IMG/VR virus record: IMGVR_UViG_3300029268_000112 | Location: 1 to 26,421 of that record | Source: a virus | DNA length: 26,421 nt | Strand: one strand, 5' to 3' | In this document: piece by piece, positions 1-8,179 of the stretch | How the letters are laid out: the number at the start of each line of letters is the position of its first letter | Position numbering within the stretch: the stretch's first letter is position 1 | The notes under the pieces: generated by a model | Told to the model about the DNA's origin: nothing | Databases searched by the model: none | Seen by the model: only the letters and a program-made list of their open reading frames with translations | Program-made: the position numbers and the translations under genes

Positions 1-456
1 ATCCATCTCATCTACTTTAATCATGTCATTTACTGTCAACAGTCTTACTTTTACCACATCACCACACTTCGGCAATTTTATTTCATATGGTTGTTTAAAA
101 TTGTCAGGAAGTTCAGTAACATCTAACTTAGATAAATCAACCACAAATTCAGAAGTCTTCCAACAGTGTTCACATTCATGCTTTAAAGTAAAATTAGGAG
201 AATAAGAGTTCATTGCTTCCCATATTGCAACAAACAATCGGTCTCCTAAAGTAAGCTTCTCAACATCAACACCTTGAATAACACTTCTCAATACTGCGAG
301 AAATTTCTTCTCGAAGTTATCTCCACTAATTTCAGATATTAGTTTTTCGTCTTTACCTTTGAGAGGACGGATAAGAATCTTGGACTTGTCTACACCTTCA
401 TAGGTTAGACACTTCGAGGGTAAATTAACAGGCAACCATTTCTCTTCAATGCTCAT
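1..456 (-). CDS. Baseplate hub assembly protein, T4 gp26/gp51-like (3' end outside window)
   Basis: Translating the minus strand from the ATG at 456 gives at least 152 codons without a stop, so the C-terminus lies beyond position 1. A strong AAGGAGGAG site stands 5-6 nt before the start. The protein opens MSIEEKWLPVNLPSKC, then has IRPLKGKDEKLI, a LTLGDRLFVAIWEAMNSYSP stretch, a CEHC knuckle and a LPKCGDVVKVRLLTVNDM segment. This order (RPL..DEK, LT..D, aromatic SY, CxxC, LP..G..V..R.LT..D) is that of the T4 gp26/gp51-type baseplate proteins, which help build the central baseplate hub. It follows two tail-tube family genes, which fits a tail and baseplate cluster. The family call rests on remembered motifs, not on a search; the exact T4 counterpart (26 or 51) is open. 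Confidence 0.7.
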   Translation of the reverse strand, partial: MSIEEKWLPVNLPSKCLTYEGVDKSKILIRPLKGKDEKLISEISGDNFEKKFLAVLRSVIQGVDVEKLTLGDRLFVAIWEAMNSYSPNFTLKHECEHCWKTSEFVVDLSKLDVTELPDNFKQPYEIKLPKCGDVVKVRLLTVNDMIKVDEMD

Positions 457-488
457 TGTGCTCCTCCTTTGTTTTTATTCGGAGTAAC

Positions 489-1055
489 TTAATACACGGT
501 TTCAACTACATCAACACTCATATCAACATCAACACTAATAATAGTATTTGTTGCATAGTCTAAATTATACTTCGGCATTCCTAATGGAAATACTCCAGAA
601 AATTTATACCGATTTACAGGAACCCCAGTTGTATCAAGAAACAGTAAATATATCATCTTCGCATATTTTGTCTTAGGAGCGTAAAGACCAGATGGACTGA
701 TCATTGCTTTTCTCCATTGCGTAAAATATGTAGTAACTAAATCAGGTACTGTCTTTAGAAAGGTTAGTTTCATTGTTTCAATCTTCATCCCACCTGGATA
801 TTTAGCTTCAAATGCGCCAAATCGTGTAGTATCACTCTCTATTGTATAATCACCGAATGAAATCTTTTGGCACATCTTGGATAAAAGTATTCCCGGCATC
901 GGAACAAACCCGGCCATAAAAGTAGGCAAGACGATCTCCCACATATAATTCCGCTGAAAATGTATACCATTGAAATCGGTGGTAAACAATCCAGAAGGAT
1001 TAAGTGATTGAAGAGCTGACTTGCCTACTTTCGAATAATCGCCGAGTACACTCAT
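489..1055 (-). CDS. Second gp19-family tail tube or tube-initiator protein
   Basis: 188 residues. It shares its fold signature with the next gene upstream: an early RNYMWEIVLPT stretch matches RDYLWEVIIPT there, followed by all-beta sequence and a C-terminal VDVDMSVDVVETVY strand. In T4 the tube protein gp19 and the baseplate protein gp54, which starts tube polymerisation, are related. By position, between the tube gene and a baseplate hub gene, this copy could play the gp54-like part or be a minor tube subunit; that is inference. It starts 2 nt after the stop of the upstream tube gene. Confidence 0.6.
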   Translation of the reverse strand: MSVLGDYSKVGKSALQSLNPSGLFTTDFNGIHFQRNYMWEIVLPTFMAGFVPMPGILLSKMCQKISFGDYTIESDTTRFGAFEAKYPGGMKIETMKLTFLKTVPDLVTTYFTQWRKAMISPSGLYAPKTKYAKMIYLLFLDTTGVPVNRYKFSGVFPLGMPKYNLDYATNTIISVDVDMSVDVVETVY

Positions 1056-1057
1056 TA

Positions 1058-1573
1058 TTAAGCGCTAACCTCAATATTGTCAACTGCAAATGTTATAGGA
1101 TATTTAACAATCCCATTTGTCTCATAGCTTAAAGACACCTGTCCTAAAGATGAAGGATAGCATCCCTTAAGTTTAATTGTTCTTACTGTTGTTCCAGTAG
1201 TAGAAATTAAGGTCAACAGAATATCAGTCTTAATTGAAGAATCCCCTGCACCTAATCCTGTACCTAATGCTACAATCTCTTCCATCCAATCATTAACTGC
1301 ATCATAAACTTTGTGATCCTCTCCCTCAATGAATGTACATTCGAAGGTATGAGCAATTGCAGCTTTACCTGGCACAACTATTCCAGGTGTTTGCTTATAA
1401 GGAATAGGAATTGACTCAAATGTCCTAGCAGGAATTTGGGCGGTCTGTGCTCTTAACTGATATGTTTCTACTTCCCCACCACCAATAGGCGTAGGGATTA
1501 TTACTTCCCACAAATAATCTCGCTGTGGATTTGTGAGATTTGCTTTTAATGCATCACTCGACATATTTGGCAT
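1058..1573 (-). CDS. Tail tube protein, T4 gp19-like
   Basis: 171 residues, the usual size for the gp19 family (about 160-170). It carries RDYLWEVIIPTP near residue 18, the YQLRAQTAQIPARTFESIPIPY segment split by a Pro, then HTFECTFIEGEDHKVYDAV, a pattern typical of myovirus tube proteins (bend at R..E, then a strand and D..V.D.W). It would form the inner tube through which DNA passes. It lies directly after the sheath gene, with one homing endonuclease between them, reproducing the T4 order 18-19. An AAAAGGAGAAAATTAAG site precedes the ATG at 1573. Confidence 0.8.
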   Translation of the reverse strand: MPNMSSDALKANLTNPQRDYLWEVIIPTPIGGGEVETYQLRAQTAQIPARTFESIPIPYKQTPGIVVPGKAAIAHTFECTFIEGEDHKVYDAVNDWMEEIVALGTGLGAGDSSIKTDILLTLISTTGTTVRTIKLKGCYPSSLGQVSLSYETNGIVKYPITFAVDNIEVSA

Positions 1574-1592
1574 CTTAATTTTCTCCTTTTAT

Positions 1593-2342
1593 TTAATGCT
1601 TACTATTTTCAAATACCGATTCAACATTTTTTATTTTTCTTAAACAATGATCTTCCCAATCTTTCTGAAATAAATCAGTATCATCTAAAAATACTACTCT
1701 CCATCCAAAATTATTAAATAGCCGGCTCCTTTCAGCTATATAACCTTCTACCCCATTTTTATGATATAGTCGTTTAAAAACTTCAGAAAATACTTCTATC
1801 ACAACTTTAGAGCCGTTTACATTTACAAAATCAGGATTCAGATGTTTACCTTCTGACGTTATCCAAAAACTACCATTACCAGTATATTGATAAGGAAGAG
1901 AATATTTAGTAATCATATCTAGTATTTTAGTTTCATAAGATGTAATTTTATTTCTTCGACATGATTTTTTACTACTATTGTGCCCCCAAATATATTTTTT
2001 ACTGCTTTTACTTCGGCAAACAAATGTTTCACCACATCCACAAGCACAAGTTCGTGTTTCTCGTTCTTGATAATTATGTGGTCTCTTACCTTTAAGATGA
2101 GCAAAACAACTTTCTCTTAAACCTGGATTTTTAATGAAAGATATTTGCGTGCCTTTAGAAATATTCTTACTTATTTCTTTAGCCCGTTCTGATCCATATC
2201 TCTCAATAAGTGTAAGACCTTTGTTATGAGGAGCTTTTCCCCGTTTACTCTCCCCATAACAAAGTCTTGAACAGTATTTAGCATTTGATCGATTTGGAGT
2301 AACTTTAAATTTCTTTTTACAAATCAAACAAACTTTTAACAT
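1593..2342 (-). CDS. Free-standing homing endonuclease, PD-(D/E)XK/Vsr-like with zinc fingers
   Basis: 249 residues. The N-terminus holds a CLICKKKF...YCSRLC zinc finger, then a RYGSERAKEISKNIS repeat-type DNA-binding segment and a second Cys cluster (TCACGCGETFVC). The catalytic region is C-terminal: a SYETKIL helix with a Glu, NPDFVNVNGSKVVIEVF with PD and E, and a closing GWRVVFLDDTDLF strand, the arrangement seen in Vsr-like (EDxHD) homing nucleases. The ATG overlaps the TGA of the sheath gene (TGATG), so translation is probably coupled. It separates sheath and tube genes and has no intron core at its ends, so it is free-standing. The gene is more AT-rich than its neighbours, which fits a recent arrival. 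Confidence 0.8.
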   Translation of the reverse strand: MLKVCLICKKKFKVTPNRSNAKYCSRLCYGESKRGKAPHNKGLTLIERYGSERAKEISKNISKGTQISFIKNPGLRESCFAHLKGKRPHNYQERETRTCACGCGETFVCRSKSSKKYIWGHNSSKKSCRRNKITSYETKILDMITKYSLPYQYTGNGSFWITSEGKHLNPDFVNVNGSKVVIEVFSEVFKRLYHKNGVEGYIAERSRLFNNFGWRVVFLDDTDLFQKDWEDHCLRKIKNVESVFENSKH

Positions 2343-3946
2343 CAGAGGTTCGCTCCACGACTAATTAATTCGGTAAAACTAGTACTTGTGTTTGTAATAA
2401 TTACATTCAACTGAATAAACTCGGCCATTCTAATAGGCTTAATGAAAATATCAACATGTAACTCATTCCTATCAATTGTAGCAGGAGTATTATTTGTAGT
2501 ATCACAAACTACTTTATATCCTTTGTCTCCAGTTTCAGTTTGAAAAGCGCCTTTTGAACCTAATAAATCAAGGTACTCTTCGCACATCGCTGTAATTCTG
2601 AACCTAGTTAATTCACTATTCGGCTCAAATACAAAGAATCTTAAAGAAGCTGCAATAGCTTTTTCAAGAACAATCAGAAGTCTTCGAACATTCAATCGGT
2701 CCAAAGCCGATGGTTTAGTCTTCTCCATCTTCTGACCCCATATAACATTACCGTCACCCCTGAATGTCTGTAATGGGTTTAATTCTGCTTCATATAATGT
2801 ATCTCTCTCGCCTTCAGTGAAGACCTGAGTTAATCCCAGTGCACTAGAAAGTATACCCCTGTTGAGACCGGCCGGAGCAAACCATGGCTGGCCAACAAAA
2901 TCGTTGTACGCGATCTGAGAACCGACAAATCCAGATGGAGGCAATTCAACAATCTTATCATTATACTGGTCATACCATTTTATCCATGGAGTATATAATG
3001 CGCAATAGCTAGAGTTGAAATTCTGAGTACTGTCTCTCCAAGTAACCATTGAAGATACCGAAGTCAATTGAGTATAAGGCATATCAAGAATTGCAACACA
3101 ATCTTTTCTTGATTCTGCTATTGTCTTCATTTTAGTTTGAACTGTTAACTGATCACTATTACCTTCTCCACCACCACCTTGCAAAAGCATCCTTACATCT
3201 ACATCATCAGGGTTGGCAAAGAAATCCCATCCAGTATCAATGTGAGTAGCAGTTACTGCTGAACCGTCCACTCCACCACCTAAGACTACAGCAACTGAAT
3301 TGGTTTTAGGTAATACATCAGTACCTAATAAACTATCAGCGACATAAATATAATCGCTATACCCATTGATTTTGTCTTCTAAATATTGCTGTCTGCCATA
3401 TCCGTCAACCTGAGTTTTTCTAGACACTGTCCATGTCTCGGTTAACTGAGCAGTACCATCACTATCCAATACATATACCTGAATGTCAAATTCATAAGAT
3501 GCTGCTACAACATTTGCAATCTTAATTGACACATTGGCATTCCATACTCCGGGATCTTTTCCGAAAATCATGAATACATTGTCGCTATCGGAATCATCAA
3601 CGAAAATCGGAGTTGATTTGCCGGTTCCTAAAGTAACATTAACTTCTGAACTATCCGATTTCTTTACTTCCATGCCGCCATACAGCGCACCATTAACTAC
3701 CCTCAAGCAATATAACCTATTACCGTTTTCAAGGAATGCTAATGCGGTATAGTGAAAATAATTGCCAGGAACTGGCTCACCATATTCATTAATGAAATCC
3801 TGAGTATTTGTAATTAATATTAACTGTGTAATATCTCCCTTAGCTGAATACCCTACTAAACCTGCAGTAGTAGTAGAAACGTTAGGAATTATATTGCTAA
3901 GATCGGTTTCTTTTGTATACACCCCGGGACTGATGGGAAAGCTCAT
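2342..3946 (-). CDS. Contractile tail sheath protein, T4 gp18-like
   Basis: 534 residues. The start FPISPGVYTKETDLS followed by VSTTTAGLVGYSAKGD is the classic sheath N-terminus (SPGV...E.D.......T..A..G...KG). The C-terminal domain has NPLQTFRGDGNVIWGQKM, LDRLNVRRLLIVLEKAI and FEPNSELTRFRITAMCEEYL, the conserved assembly region of myovirus sheaths, then IFIKPIRMAEFIQLNVIITN. The middle (about 90-260) is a variable domain. It surrounds the tube and shortens on contraction. An AAGGAGGAGTAAT site precedes the ATG at 3946. The stop overlaps the start of an endonuclease gene. Confidence 0.95.
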   Translation of the reverse strand: MSFPISPGVYTKETDLSNIIPNVSTTTAGLVGYSAKGDITQLILITNTQDFINEYGEPVPGNYFHYTALAFLENGNRLYCLRVVNGALYGGMEVKKSDSSEVNVTLGTGKSTPIFVDDSDSDNVFMIFGKDPGVWNANVSIKIANVVAASYEFDIQVYVLDSDGTAQLTETWTVSRKTQVDGYGRQQYLEDKINGYSDYIYVADSLLGTDVLPKTNSVAVVLGGGVDGSAVTATHIDTGWDFFANPDDVDVRMLLQGGGGEGNSDQLTVQTKMKTIAESRKDCVAILDMPYTQLTSVSSMVTWRDSTQNFNSSYCALYTPWIKWYDQYNDKIVELPPSGFVGSQIAYNDFVGQPWFAPAGLNRGILSSALGLTQVFTEGERDTLYEAELNPLQTFRGDGNVIWGQKMEKTKPSALDRLNVRRLLIVLEKAIAASLRFFVFEPNSELTRFRITAMCEEYLDLLGSKGAFQTETGDKGYKVVCDTTNNTPATIDRNELHVDIFIKPIRMAEFIQLNVIITNTSTSFTELISRGANL

Positions 3947-3957
3947 ATTACTCCTCC

Positions 3958-4425
3958 TTATTTGTTATTAAAAAATTTTAACCATCCAAATAAACCTTTT
4001 TTCTGTACCTTATCTATTGCTTGCTGCAAATTACTTTTTAACTTTATCTCAATATCAAACTCCTCCTTACGATTTTTCCCTTCCATATCTTGATACCTTC
4101 TATAGAATATAAGACGATTTGTAGCTAACTGGTCTATATTCCAAAGCCCATATAACTTATTTGCTTCAGCATTACCGACTTTATCCAAAAAGTAATCATT
4201 ACTAACTACTCTTCCCTTTTGGCCGTTTTCTGGATCATTATGTTTTATCTCAACGGTACCCCAAACGGTAAGTCTCAACAACCACGCTTCCAATGTTCCG
4301 TCAAAATCGCAAGGCCGCATATCTGGATGAGCTAGCATTTTACGCTCTTCTTCAGATTCTTCAGGAGTTAAGTTCTCCATTATTGATTCTTTTACCACAC
4401 TTGATAATTCTTCAAATAATCCCAC
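3958..4425 (-). CDS. Unknown protein between tail completion and sheath genes
   Basis: 155 residues, no family recognised. The N-terminal 35 residues are strongly acidic and helical (MENLTPEESEEERKM). The middle has DFDGTLEAWLLRLTVWGTVEIKH and a WNIDQLATNRLIFYRRYQDMEG segment; the C-terminus is basic and ends GLFGWLKFFNNK. By location between the gp15-like gene and the sheath it is probably a tail or neck assembly protein, which is inference. An AAGGAGGAGC site precedes the ATG. Confidence 0.6.
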   Translation of the reverse strand: MGLFEELSSVVKESIMENLTPEESEEERKMLAHPDMRPCDFDGTLEAWLLRLTVWGTVEIKHNDPENGQKGRVVSNDYFLDKVGNAEANKLYGLWNIDQLATNRLIFYRRYQDMEGKNRKEEFDIEIKLKSNLQQAIDKVQKKGLFGWLKFFNNK

Positions 4426-4434
4426 AGCTCCTCC

Positions 4435-5316
4435 TTAACTCTCGTCACTTGTTACTACTGTATACGATGCCAGTAAAATAGAATTAGCAGTGGTCGTATA
4501 AACCAACCCGCTTGCTGAAGTACTAAAGGCTAAATCAACAGTAAGAGAAGTATTGTTAGTTATTGTAACAATAATCCTCTCTCCTTCACCACTAACATAT
4601 ATTTTATCCCCGACTGTACGTGAAAGAAAATCGGTTCCTACGCCAGTTAAAGTAATTGTACCATTAGTAGTAACGGTCCCGACTCCAGTATTTACACCTG
4701 CAGTAGTTATATCATCGCTATACCAAACATCCATATAAATCTTGAGTATAGTTTTAAAATCTACAAGCGTTACTATCCACGCTTCTAAATCGAATGAAAC
4801 TTTATAAACAAATAATGCACCTTTATTATATTGGTCTTCTAAATAAGTACTCTCATCAGTAACGCCTTTAAACTTTATATCCATCTGCATAGGATATAAA
4901 TTGTTAAAACTTATAGAAAGATTTGGGTTAATATGAACCCAATTTAAATATGTCTCAATTGCTGCCATTACTTTATCCAAAGAACGAGACCAAAACCAAA
5001 CATCATAACTGATTGTAGCAGGAACAGCCTTAGCCGTAACTATACTTGTATGAGTTCCGTCACTGTATTCCATCATAATCCCGCGTCTAGCGACCGGAGA
5101 TCTCTGCCTTGCCCAATCAAAATCTATTCCCGTTCTCCAAAGACTAATGAATTCAGCTTGATTTGCCCCACGTTTTTCAGCAATTGTTCGTTGTGCAATT
5201 GATTTAGGAAAGAAAACCAGGTCAGTATTCTGAGTTGTCAGCCCCATATCGGTCTGAAACTTTGTAAATACTAGGGTTTTCATCGCGTCGTCAACTGTCT
5301 TTATGAAACTACTCAT
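4435..5316 (-). CDS. Tail completion/sheath stabiliser, T4 gp15-like, with an added C-terminal beta module
   Basis: 293 residues. Residues about 110-200 contain the segments VWFWSRSLDKVMAAIETYLN, INPNLSISFNNLYPMQMDI and VYKVSFDLEAWI, the pattern of gp15-like tail terminator proteins in T4-related phages (alpha helix with W..R.LD, then P.L...F). Such a protein caps the finished tail and joins it to the head. From about residue 205 a Thr/Gly-rich module (VGTVTTNGTITLTGVGTDFL, then DKIYVSGEGERIIVTITN) resembles the small beta repeats common in phage structural proteins; it is extra to the gp15 core and may be surface exposed. The stop codon of the upstream 85-residue gene overlaps this start. 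The place just upstream of the sheath matches the T4 order. Confidence 0.6.
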   Translation of the reverse strand: MSSFIKTVDDAMKTLVFTKFQTDMGLTTQNTDLVFFPKSIAQRTIAEKRGANQAEFISLWRTGIDFDWARQRSPVARRGIMMEYSDGTHTSIVTAKAVPATISYDVWFWSRSLDKVMAAIETYLNWVHINPNLSISFNNLYPMQMDIKFKGVTDESTYLEDQYNKGALFVYKVSFDLEAWIVTLVDFKTILKIYMDVWYSDDITTAGVNTGVGTVTTNGTITLTGVGTDFLSRTVGDKIYVSGEGERIIVTITNNTSLTVDLAFSTSASGLVYTTTANSILLASYTVVTSDES

Positions 5317-5573
5317 TAGCTTTTAGCTTTCTCTATTAATAAATACATGAACTCATTCCAAAATGAATGCTCTTCTGCTTTATGTAAAGTAATATTAAGA
5401 TTCTTCTTTATCCAGTCTTCTACAAAATGTTCAGGTTCAGTACATGGAAAAACACTTTGAGTTAATTTAAAATCTACAAACGCTTTATGAGCGAGTAATC
5501 TAAACGCCGCAAGTTTAAAACAATTTGTTGCTCCTACCATTTTCTTAGGTTTTGAAGTTCCACGCTTAGCCAT
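5316..5573 (-). CDS. Small unknown structural-region protein (85 aa)
   Basis: 85 residues, not recognised. The N-terminus is basic (MAKRGTSKPKKM), followed by two helical stretches (FKLAAFRLLAHKAFVDFKL and FWNEFMYLLIEKA) and an FVEDWIKKNLNI segment. It overlaps the gp15-like gene by one base and starts 2 nt after the stop of the upstream 70-residue gene, so it is part of the neck/tail completion group by position only. Confidence 0.55.
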   Translation of the reverse strand: MAKRGTSKPKKMVGATNCFKLAAFRLLAHKAFVDFKLTQSVFPCTEPEHFVEDWIKKNLNITLHKAEEHSFWNEFMYLLIEKAKS

Positions 5574-5575
5574 AG

Positions 5576-5788
5576 TTAGTCCTTTAAATACTCTAATCCT
5601 TCGTTTACAGGAAGAACCTCACTTAAATCTAATTCTACTTCGACCAATCCATATAAGGCTGAAAGATTGCATACTTCTCTATTCTCTATAATATCCCCAG
5701 GCCCTAAATATATAGTAGTGAATGCATCAATCTTAACAGGTATTTGAGCATTCGAAATATTCTTCAATTTACGAACAACTTTATGCAT
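5576..5788 (-). CDS. Small unknown neck-region protein (70 aa)
   Basis: 70 residues, not recognised. It is predicted to be mainly beta: IPVKIDAFTTIYLGPGDIIE and YGLVEVELDLSEVL. The L.PGD.I motif followed by a short helix and V.V.LDL strand is seen in many small phage proteins near head-tail joining genes, but I cannot name a family. It directly follows the neck protein gene. Confidence 0.55.
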   Translation of the reverse strand: MHKVVRKLKNISNAQIPVKIDAFTTIYLGPGDIIENREVCNLSALYGLVEVELDLSEVLPVNEGLEYLKD

Positions 5789-6226
5789 TTATTTCTTTCT
5801 GAGCGGTGCTAATTTAAACCATCTATAAGTTTCACTTGAATAAGTATTAGATAACAAAATATCAACAATCTCGAAACAATCAGTATCATAAGTCCCGGGT
5901 ATATATCTAACTGGAACTCTAATATAACTTCTGATCAATACTTCAGGAAAATTCTTGAAATAAGCAGTTATTGGTGCTTCACCTTCTGCAAATATTCCTA
6001 ATTTCCTAAGTCTTTCTAAATCTTTTGCAAACCAGCGAATCCAAACCTTCTGTCCAGTATACTCTCTAAACGTTATATTAGAAGGATCAGTATACGCGTC
6101 ATTAGGTTCCTGTGCAGTCAAATTTGTAGGAATATAAAGCGTACAATCAATACCGTAAGTATCAACAGTAAGATCGTTGAAGGTCCGCAAGACGTCAATT
6201 GTACGATCTGGTATTATTCCACTCAT
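5789..6226 (-). CDS. Probable head-tail joining (neck) protein
   Basis: 145 residues. The sequence is beta-rich (GIDCTLYIPTN, YTGQKVWIRWFA, AYFKNFPEVLIRSYIRVPVR, CFEIVDILLS, YRWFKLAPLRKK). A short beta-barrel protein placed three genes ahead of a gp15-like tail terminator would fit a head-completion/neck protein comparable in position to T4 gp14, but I see no diagnostic motif. Its ATG (6226) overlaps the TAA of the upstream membrane protein gene (6223). Confidence 0.45.
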   Translation of the reverse strand: MSGIIPDRTIDVLRTFNDLTVDTYGIDCTLYIPTNLTAQEPNDAYTDPSNITFREYTGQKVWIRWFAKDLERLRKLGIFAEGEAPITAYFKNFPEVLIRSYIRVPVRYIPGTYDTDCFEIVDILLSNTYSSETYRWFKLAPLRKK

Positions 6227-6630
6227 TTGGTAATCGACATTCCTTCCTTCACCATCTCTTCTACCAAAGCTTTAGTTTCTTTCTTCGAAAATTCCCGTGC
6301 ATCTATAACTCTGGTTATTACAGTAACTACAGAAGTAACAATTATAATTGCTATAGCTATCACACCTACAAAAGCCTTGATGTTTGCAATATTTACCTTA
6401 TTACACCCGGTATCATCTTTAACTGCTTCCATTAATTTACGGCAATCAACACATTGCTTGCTTACTTGTTCAACTATCTCTTTAGTAATACCATTATGAA
6501 GTCTAGTATTAATTTCTTTCATGGTCTCAGAAGCTGTTTCAAGAGAAGTAGTTATCTTCTCTAAACTTACAGCCGTTTTACCCATTACTTCTACAAGCGT
6601 AAATACTTCTTCTTTTGAGAGTTCACTCAT
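6223..6630 (-). CDS. Single-span membrane protein with coiled-coil region (possible holin-like or envelope protein)
   Basis: 135 residues. Residues 1-80 look helical and coiled-coil forming (LEKITTSLETASETMKEINT), with three Cys (C-V-D-C and DDTGCN). One clear membrane segment follows (residues about 84-108, IKAFVGVIAIAIIIVTSVVTV), then a charged tail (FSKKETKALVEEMVKEGM). A membrane protein is odd inside a virion assembly cluster; holin, superinfection-exclusion or membrane-anchored assembly roles are all possible. Its GGAG ribosome site lies in the last codons of the upstream GIY-YIG endonuclease, which overlaps it by 8 bases. Confidence 0.6.
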   Translation of the reverse strand: MSELSKEEVFTLVEVMGKTAVSLEKITTSLETASETMKEINTRLHNGITKEIVEQVSKQCVDCRKLMEAVKDDTGCNKVNIANIKAFVGVIAIAIIIVTSVVTVITRVIDAREFSKKETKALVEEMVKEGMSITK

Positions 6631-7213
6631 TTTTACTCCTAGTAACTCCTAAACTTATTAATTTTTTAGTATTTTCGGAATGTTTCCTACCGTACATAGG
6701 ATTATCTTTTCCAAATCGGTGAATTCCAAACATAGGATTCTTCTCACCACTTCGATCTGCCCCATACATAGGATGATTTTCGCCAGAGGTTGCCTTGCTA
6801 ATTTTTGCACGAGTTTCCAATGAATGCCTCTTTCCTAATCTTTTAATCCTTATCTTCTGTTTAGTTTCTTCGGAATGTTTTCTCCCGTACATACCATTAT
6901 TTTTACCATTAATATCTGCATAGTTTCCAGTATTACCGCCATCTCCGCCGTCAGATATATTATATAACCTGTTTTTATTAAATCTTTTTCTATACTCTGC
7001 TATGTATTGTTTTTCTAATGAATTAAGTTCAACTTTATTATTAGCATAGACTACAACCTCAAGCCTAAATGAATCTTTACCGTGCTTATTTAATGCTCGT
7101 TGTAAAATTATACCACTTCCATAATAATCAGAATCGAAATTACCTTTGCGTTTTCCTATATAGATTCTATTATTGCGATTATTTATAGTTTTATATATGT
7201 AACCGTAATGCAT
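6623..7213 (-). CDS. Free-standing GIY-YIG homing endonuclease (Seg-like) with NUMOD3 repeats
   Basis: 196 residues. The N-terminal GIY-YIG nuclease domain shows GYIYKTINNRNNRIYIGKR, then KHGKDSFRLEVVVYANN and the catalytic Glu in LEKQYIAEYRKRF, ending YNISDGGDGG. After it come repeated NUMOD3 DNA-binding units: GMYGRKHSEETKQKI, HPMYGADRSGE, NPMFGIHRFGKD and NPMYGRKHSENTKK. This matches SegA-type phage mobile endonucleases. Its 3' end overlaps the start of the next gene and supplies that gene's ribosome site. No group I intron core is visible around it. Confidence 0.9.
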   Translation of the reverse strand: MHYGYIYKTINNRNNRIYIGKRKGNFDSDYYGSGIILQRALNKHGKDSFRLEVVVYANNKVELNSLEKQYIAEYRKRFNKNRLYNISDGGDGGNTGNYADINGKNNGMYGRKHSEETKQKIRIKRLGKRHSLETRAKISKATSGENHPMYGADRSGEKNPMFGIHRFGKDNPMYGRKHSENTKKLISLGVTRSKNE

Positions 7214-7226
7214 TTATTTTTTCCAC

Positions 7227-7661
7227 TTACTTTTTATTATAACTTTTCTCGGCCGGCACACAAATAGTTGCACATTTTGAATTATCTTCCAAGGCGGTAA
7301 CCGAATGTTCATGGCCCGCGGGTATAGAAACGCATTGTCCGGGTTCTATAATTCTAACAATTGTTTTGAAGCTATATAATTCTACAGCGAAACTACCTTT
7401 GACACAGATTAAATATTGATGAGACAGTTCATGAATATGATTAGGATATTTATCCCCAGCCTTCATACCATACGCCATTGTAAAATTTGTATCATCATCT
7501 TCATACACCGTCTTATTTTCTATATCTAGCCCGAGTATATTACCGGGCTTTTTATATTTAAACATACCTAATTTCAATAGGTTATCTATTGTCTTCAGTT
7601 TTGAATCTACTCGTTCTGAAACTTCAGCGAACTTCAGAAACTGCTCCTGTAAAAAAGTCAT
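7227..7661 (-). CDS. Cupin-domain protein
   Basis: 144 residues. An N-terminal helix (residues 1-35) precedes a single cupin barrel: the first motif appears as GDKYPNHIHELSHQYLICVKG (residues about 90-110) with the metal-binding His pair, and the second as PGQCVSIPAGHEHSVTALED with the third His. This is a complete small cupin, probably metal binding. The substrate cannot be told; cupins include dioxygenases, isomerases and sugar binders. It sits between candidate virion proteins and a neck cluster. A GGAGG site precedes the ATG. Confidence 0.75.
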   Translation of the reverse strand: MTFLQEQFLKFAEVSERVDSKLKTIDNLLKLGMFKYKKPGNILGLDIENKTVYEDDDTNFTMAYGMKAGDKYPNHIHELSHQYLICVKGSFAVELYSFKTIVRIIEPGQCVSIPAGHEHSVTALEDNSKCATICVPAEKSYNKK

Positions 7662-7680
7662 TTATCAACCTCCACACCAT

Positions 7681-8178
7681 TTATCTCAAAATGATATTAG
7701 TTTCTATTCTAGCTAAAGGAATAAGAACTTTAGCCATATCGAGATCTTTAAGCTGAATGTCTGGAGATACCCCTAATTCTTTAGCAACGTATTCAGCTTG
7801 ATAGTCTCCTTTTTTAGTTTTAAATACTCGCATGTATTCTCTTAGCGTTTCATTAGGATTCTTTCTCTGATGATTTACTAAATTCTTCAAGCCCGCTCTA
7901 ATCCCGTCCTCAAGAGATGCAAATATAGCATGACCGAACTTATCCTTACCTGTCATGCCTTTCCAATTGTCAAAGGCTTTTAAATTAATTGGATTGTTAT
8001 TCTTCTGTCCTAAAGTCTGATGAATTGCAGCAGTAGGCTTTGCTTCAACTCCACTTGGTGAACCGAAAGCAAGGGCAGCGGCAGTCAATCCAGTTGCAAC
8101 TGCACCTTGCCAATTAAGTTCGCAGAGTTTCTGAACATCCTTATCTGCTACTATATATTCATACAGCTTGTTATCCAT
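7681..8178 (-). CDS. Virion-associated lysozyme-like protein with an N-terminal tag
   Basis: 165 residues. Residues about 55-165 read KNNNPINLKAFDNWKGMTG, FGHAIFASLEDGIRAGLKNL, ETLREYMRVFK and YAEYVAKELGV-like elements. This is the NNP.N, W.G..G, F..F.....G.RA pattern of small phage virion proteins of the lysozyme/transglycosylase-like superfamily, often carried in particles to open the cell wall. I cannot point to a certain catalytic Glu. The N-terminus MDNKLYEYIVADKDVQKLCE resembles that of the next two genes upstream and ends in an LxE-type protease site. A hydrophobic stretch (GAVATGLTAAALAFG) follows. Confidence 0.5.
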   Translation of the reverse strand: MDNKLYEYIVADKDVQKLCELNWQGAVATGLTAAALAFGSPSGVEAKPTAAIHQTLGQKNNNPINLKAFDNWKGMTGKDKFGHAIFASLEDGIRAGLKNLVNHQRKNPNETLREYMRVFKTKKGDYQAEYVAKELGVSPDIQLKDLDMAKVLIPLARIETNIILR

Positions 8179-8179
8179 A

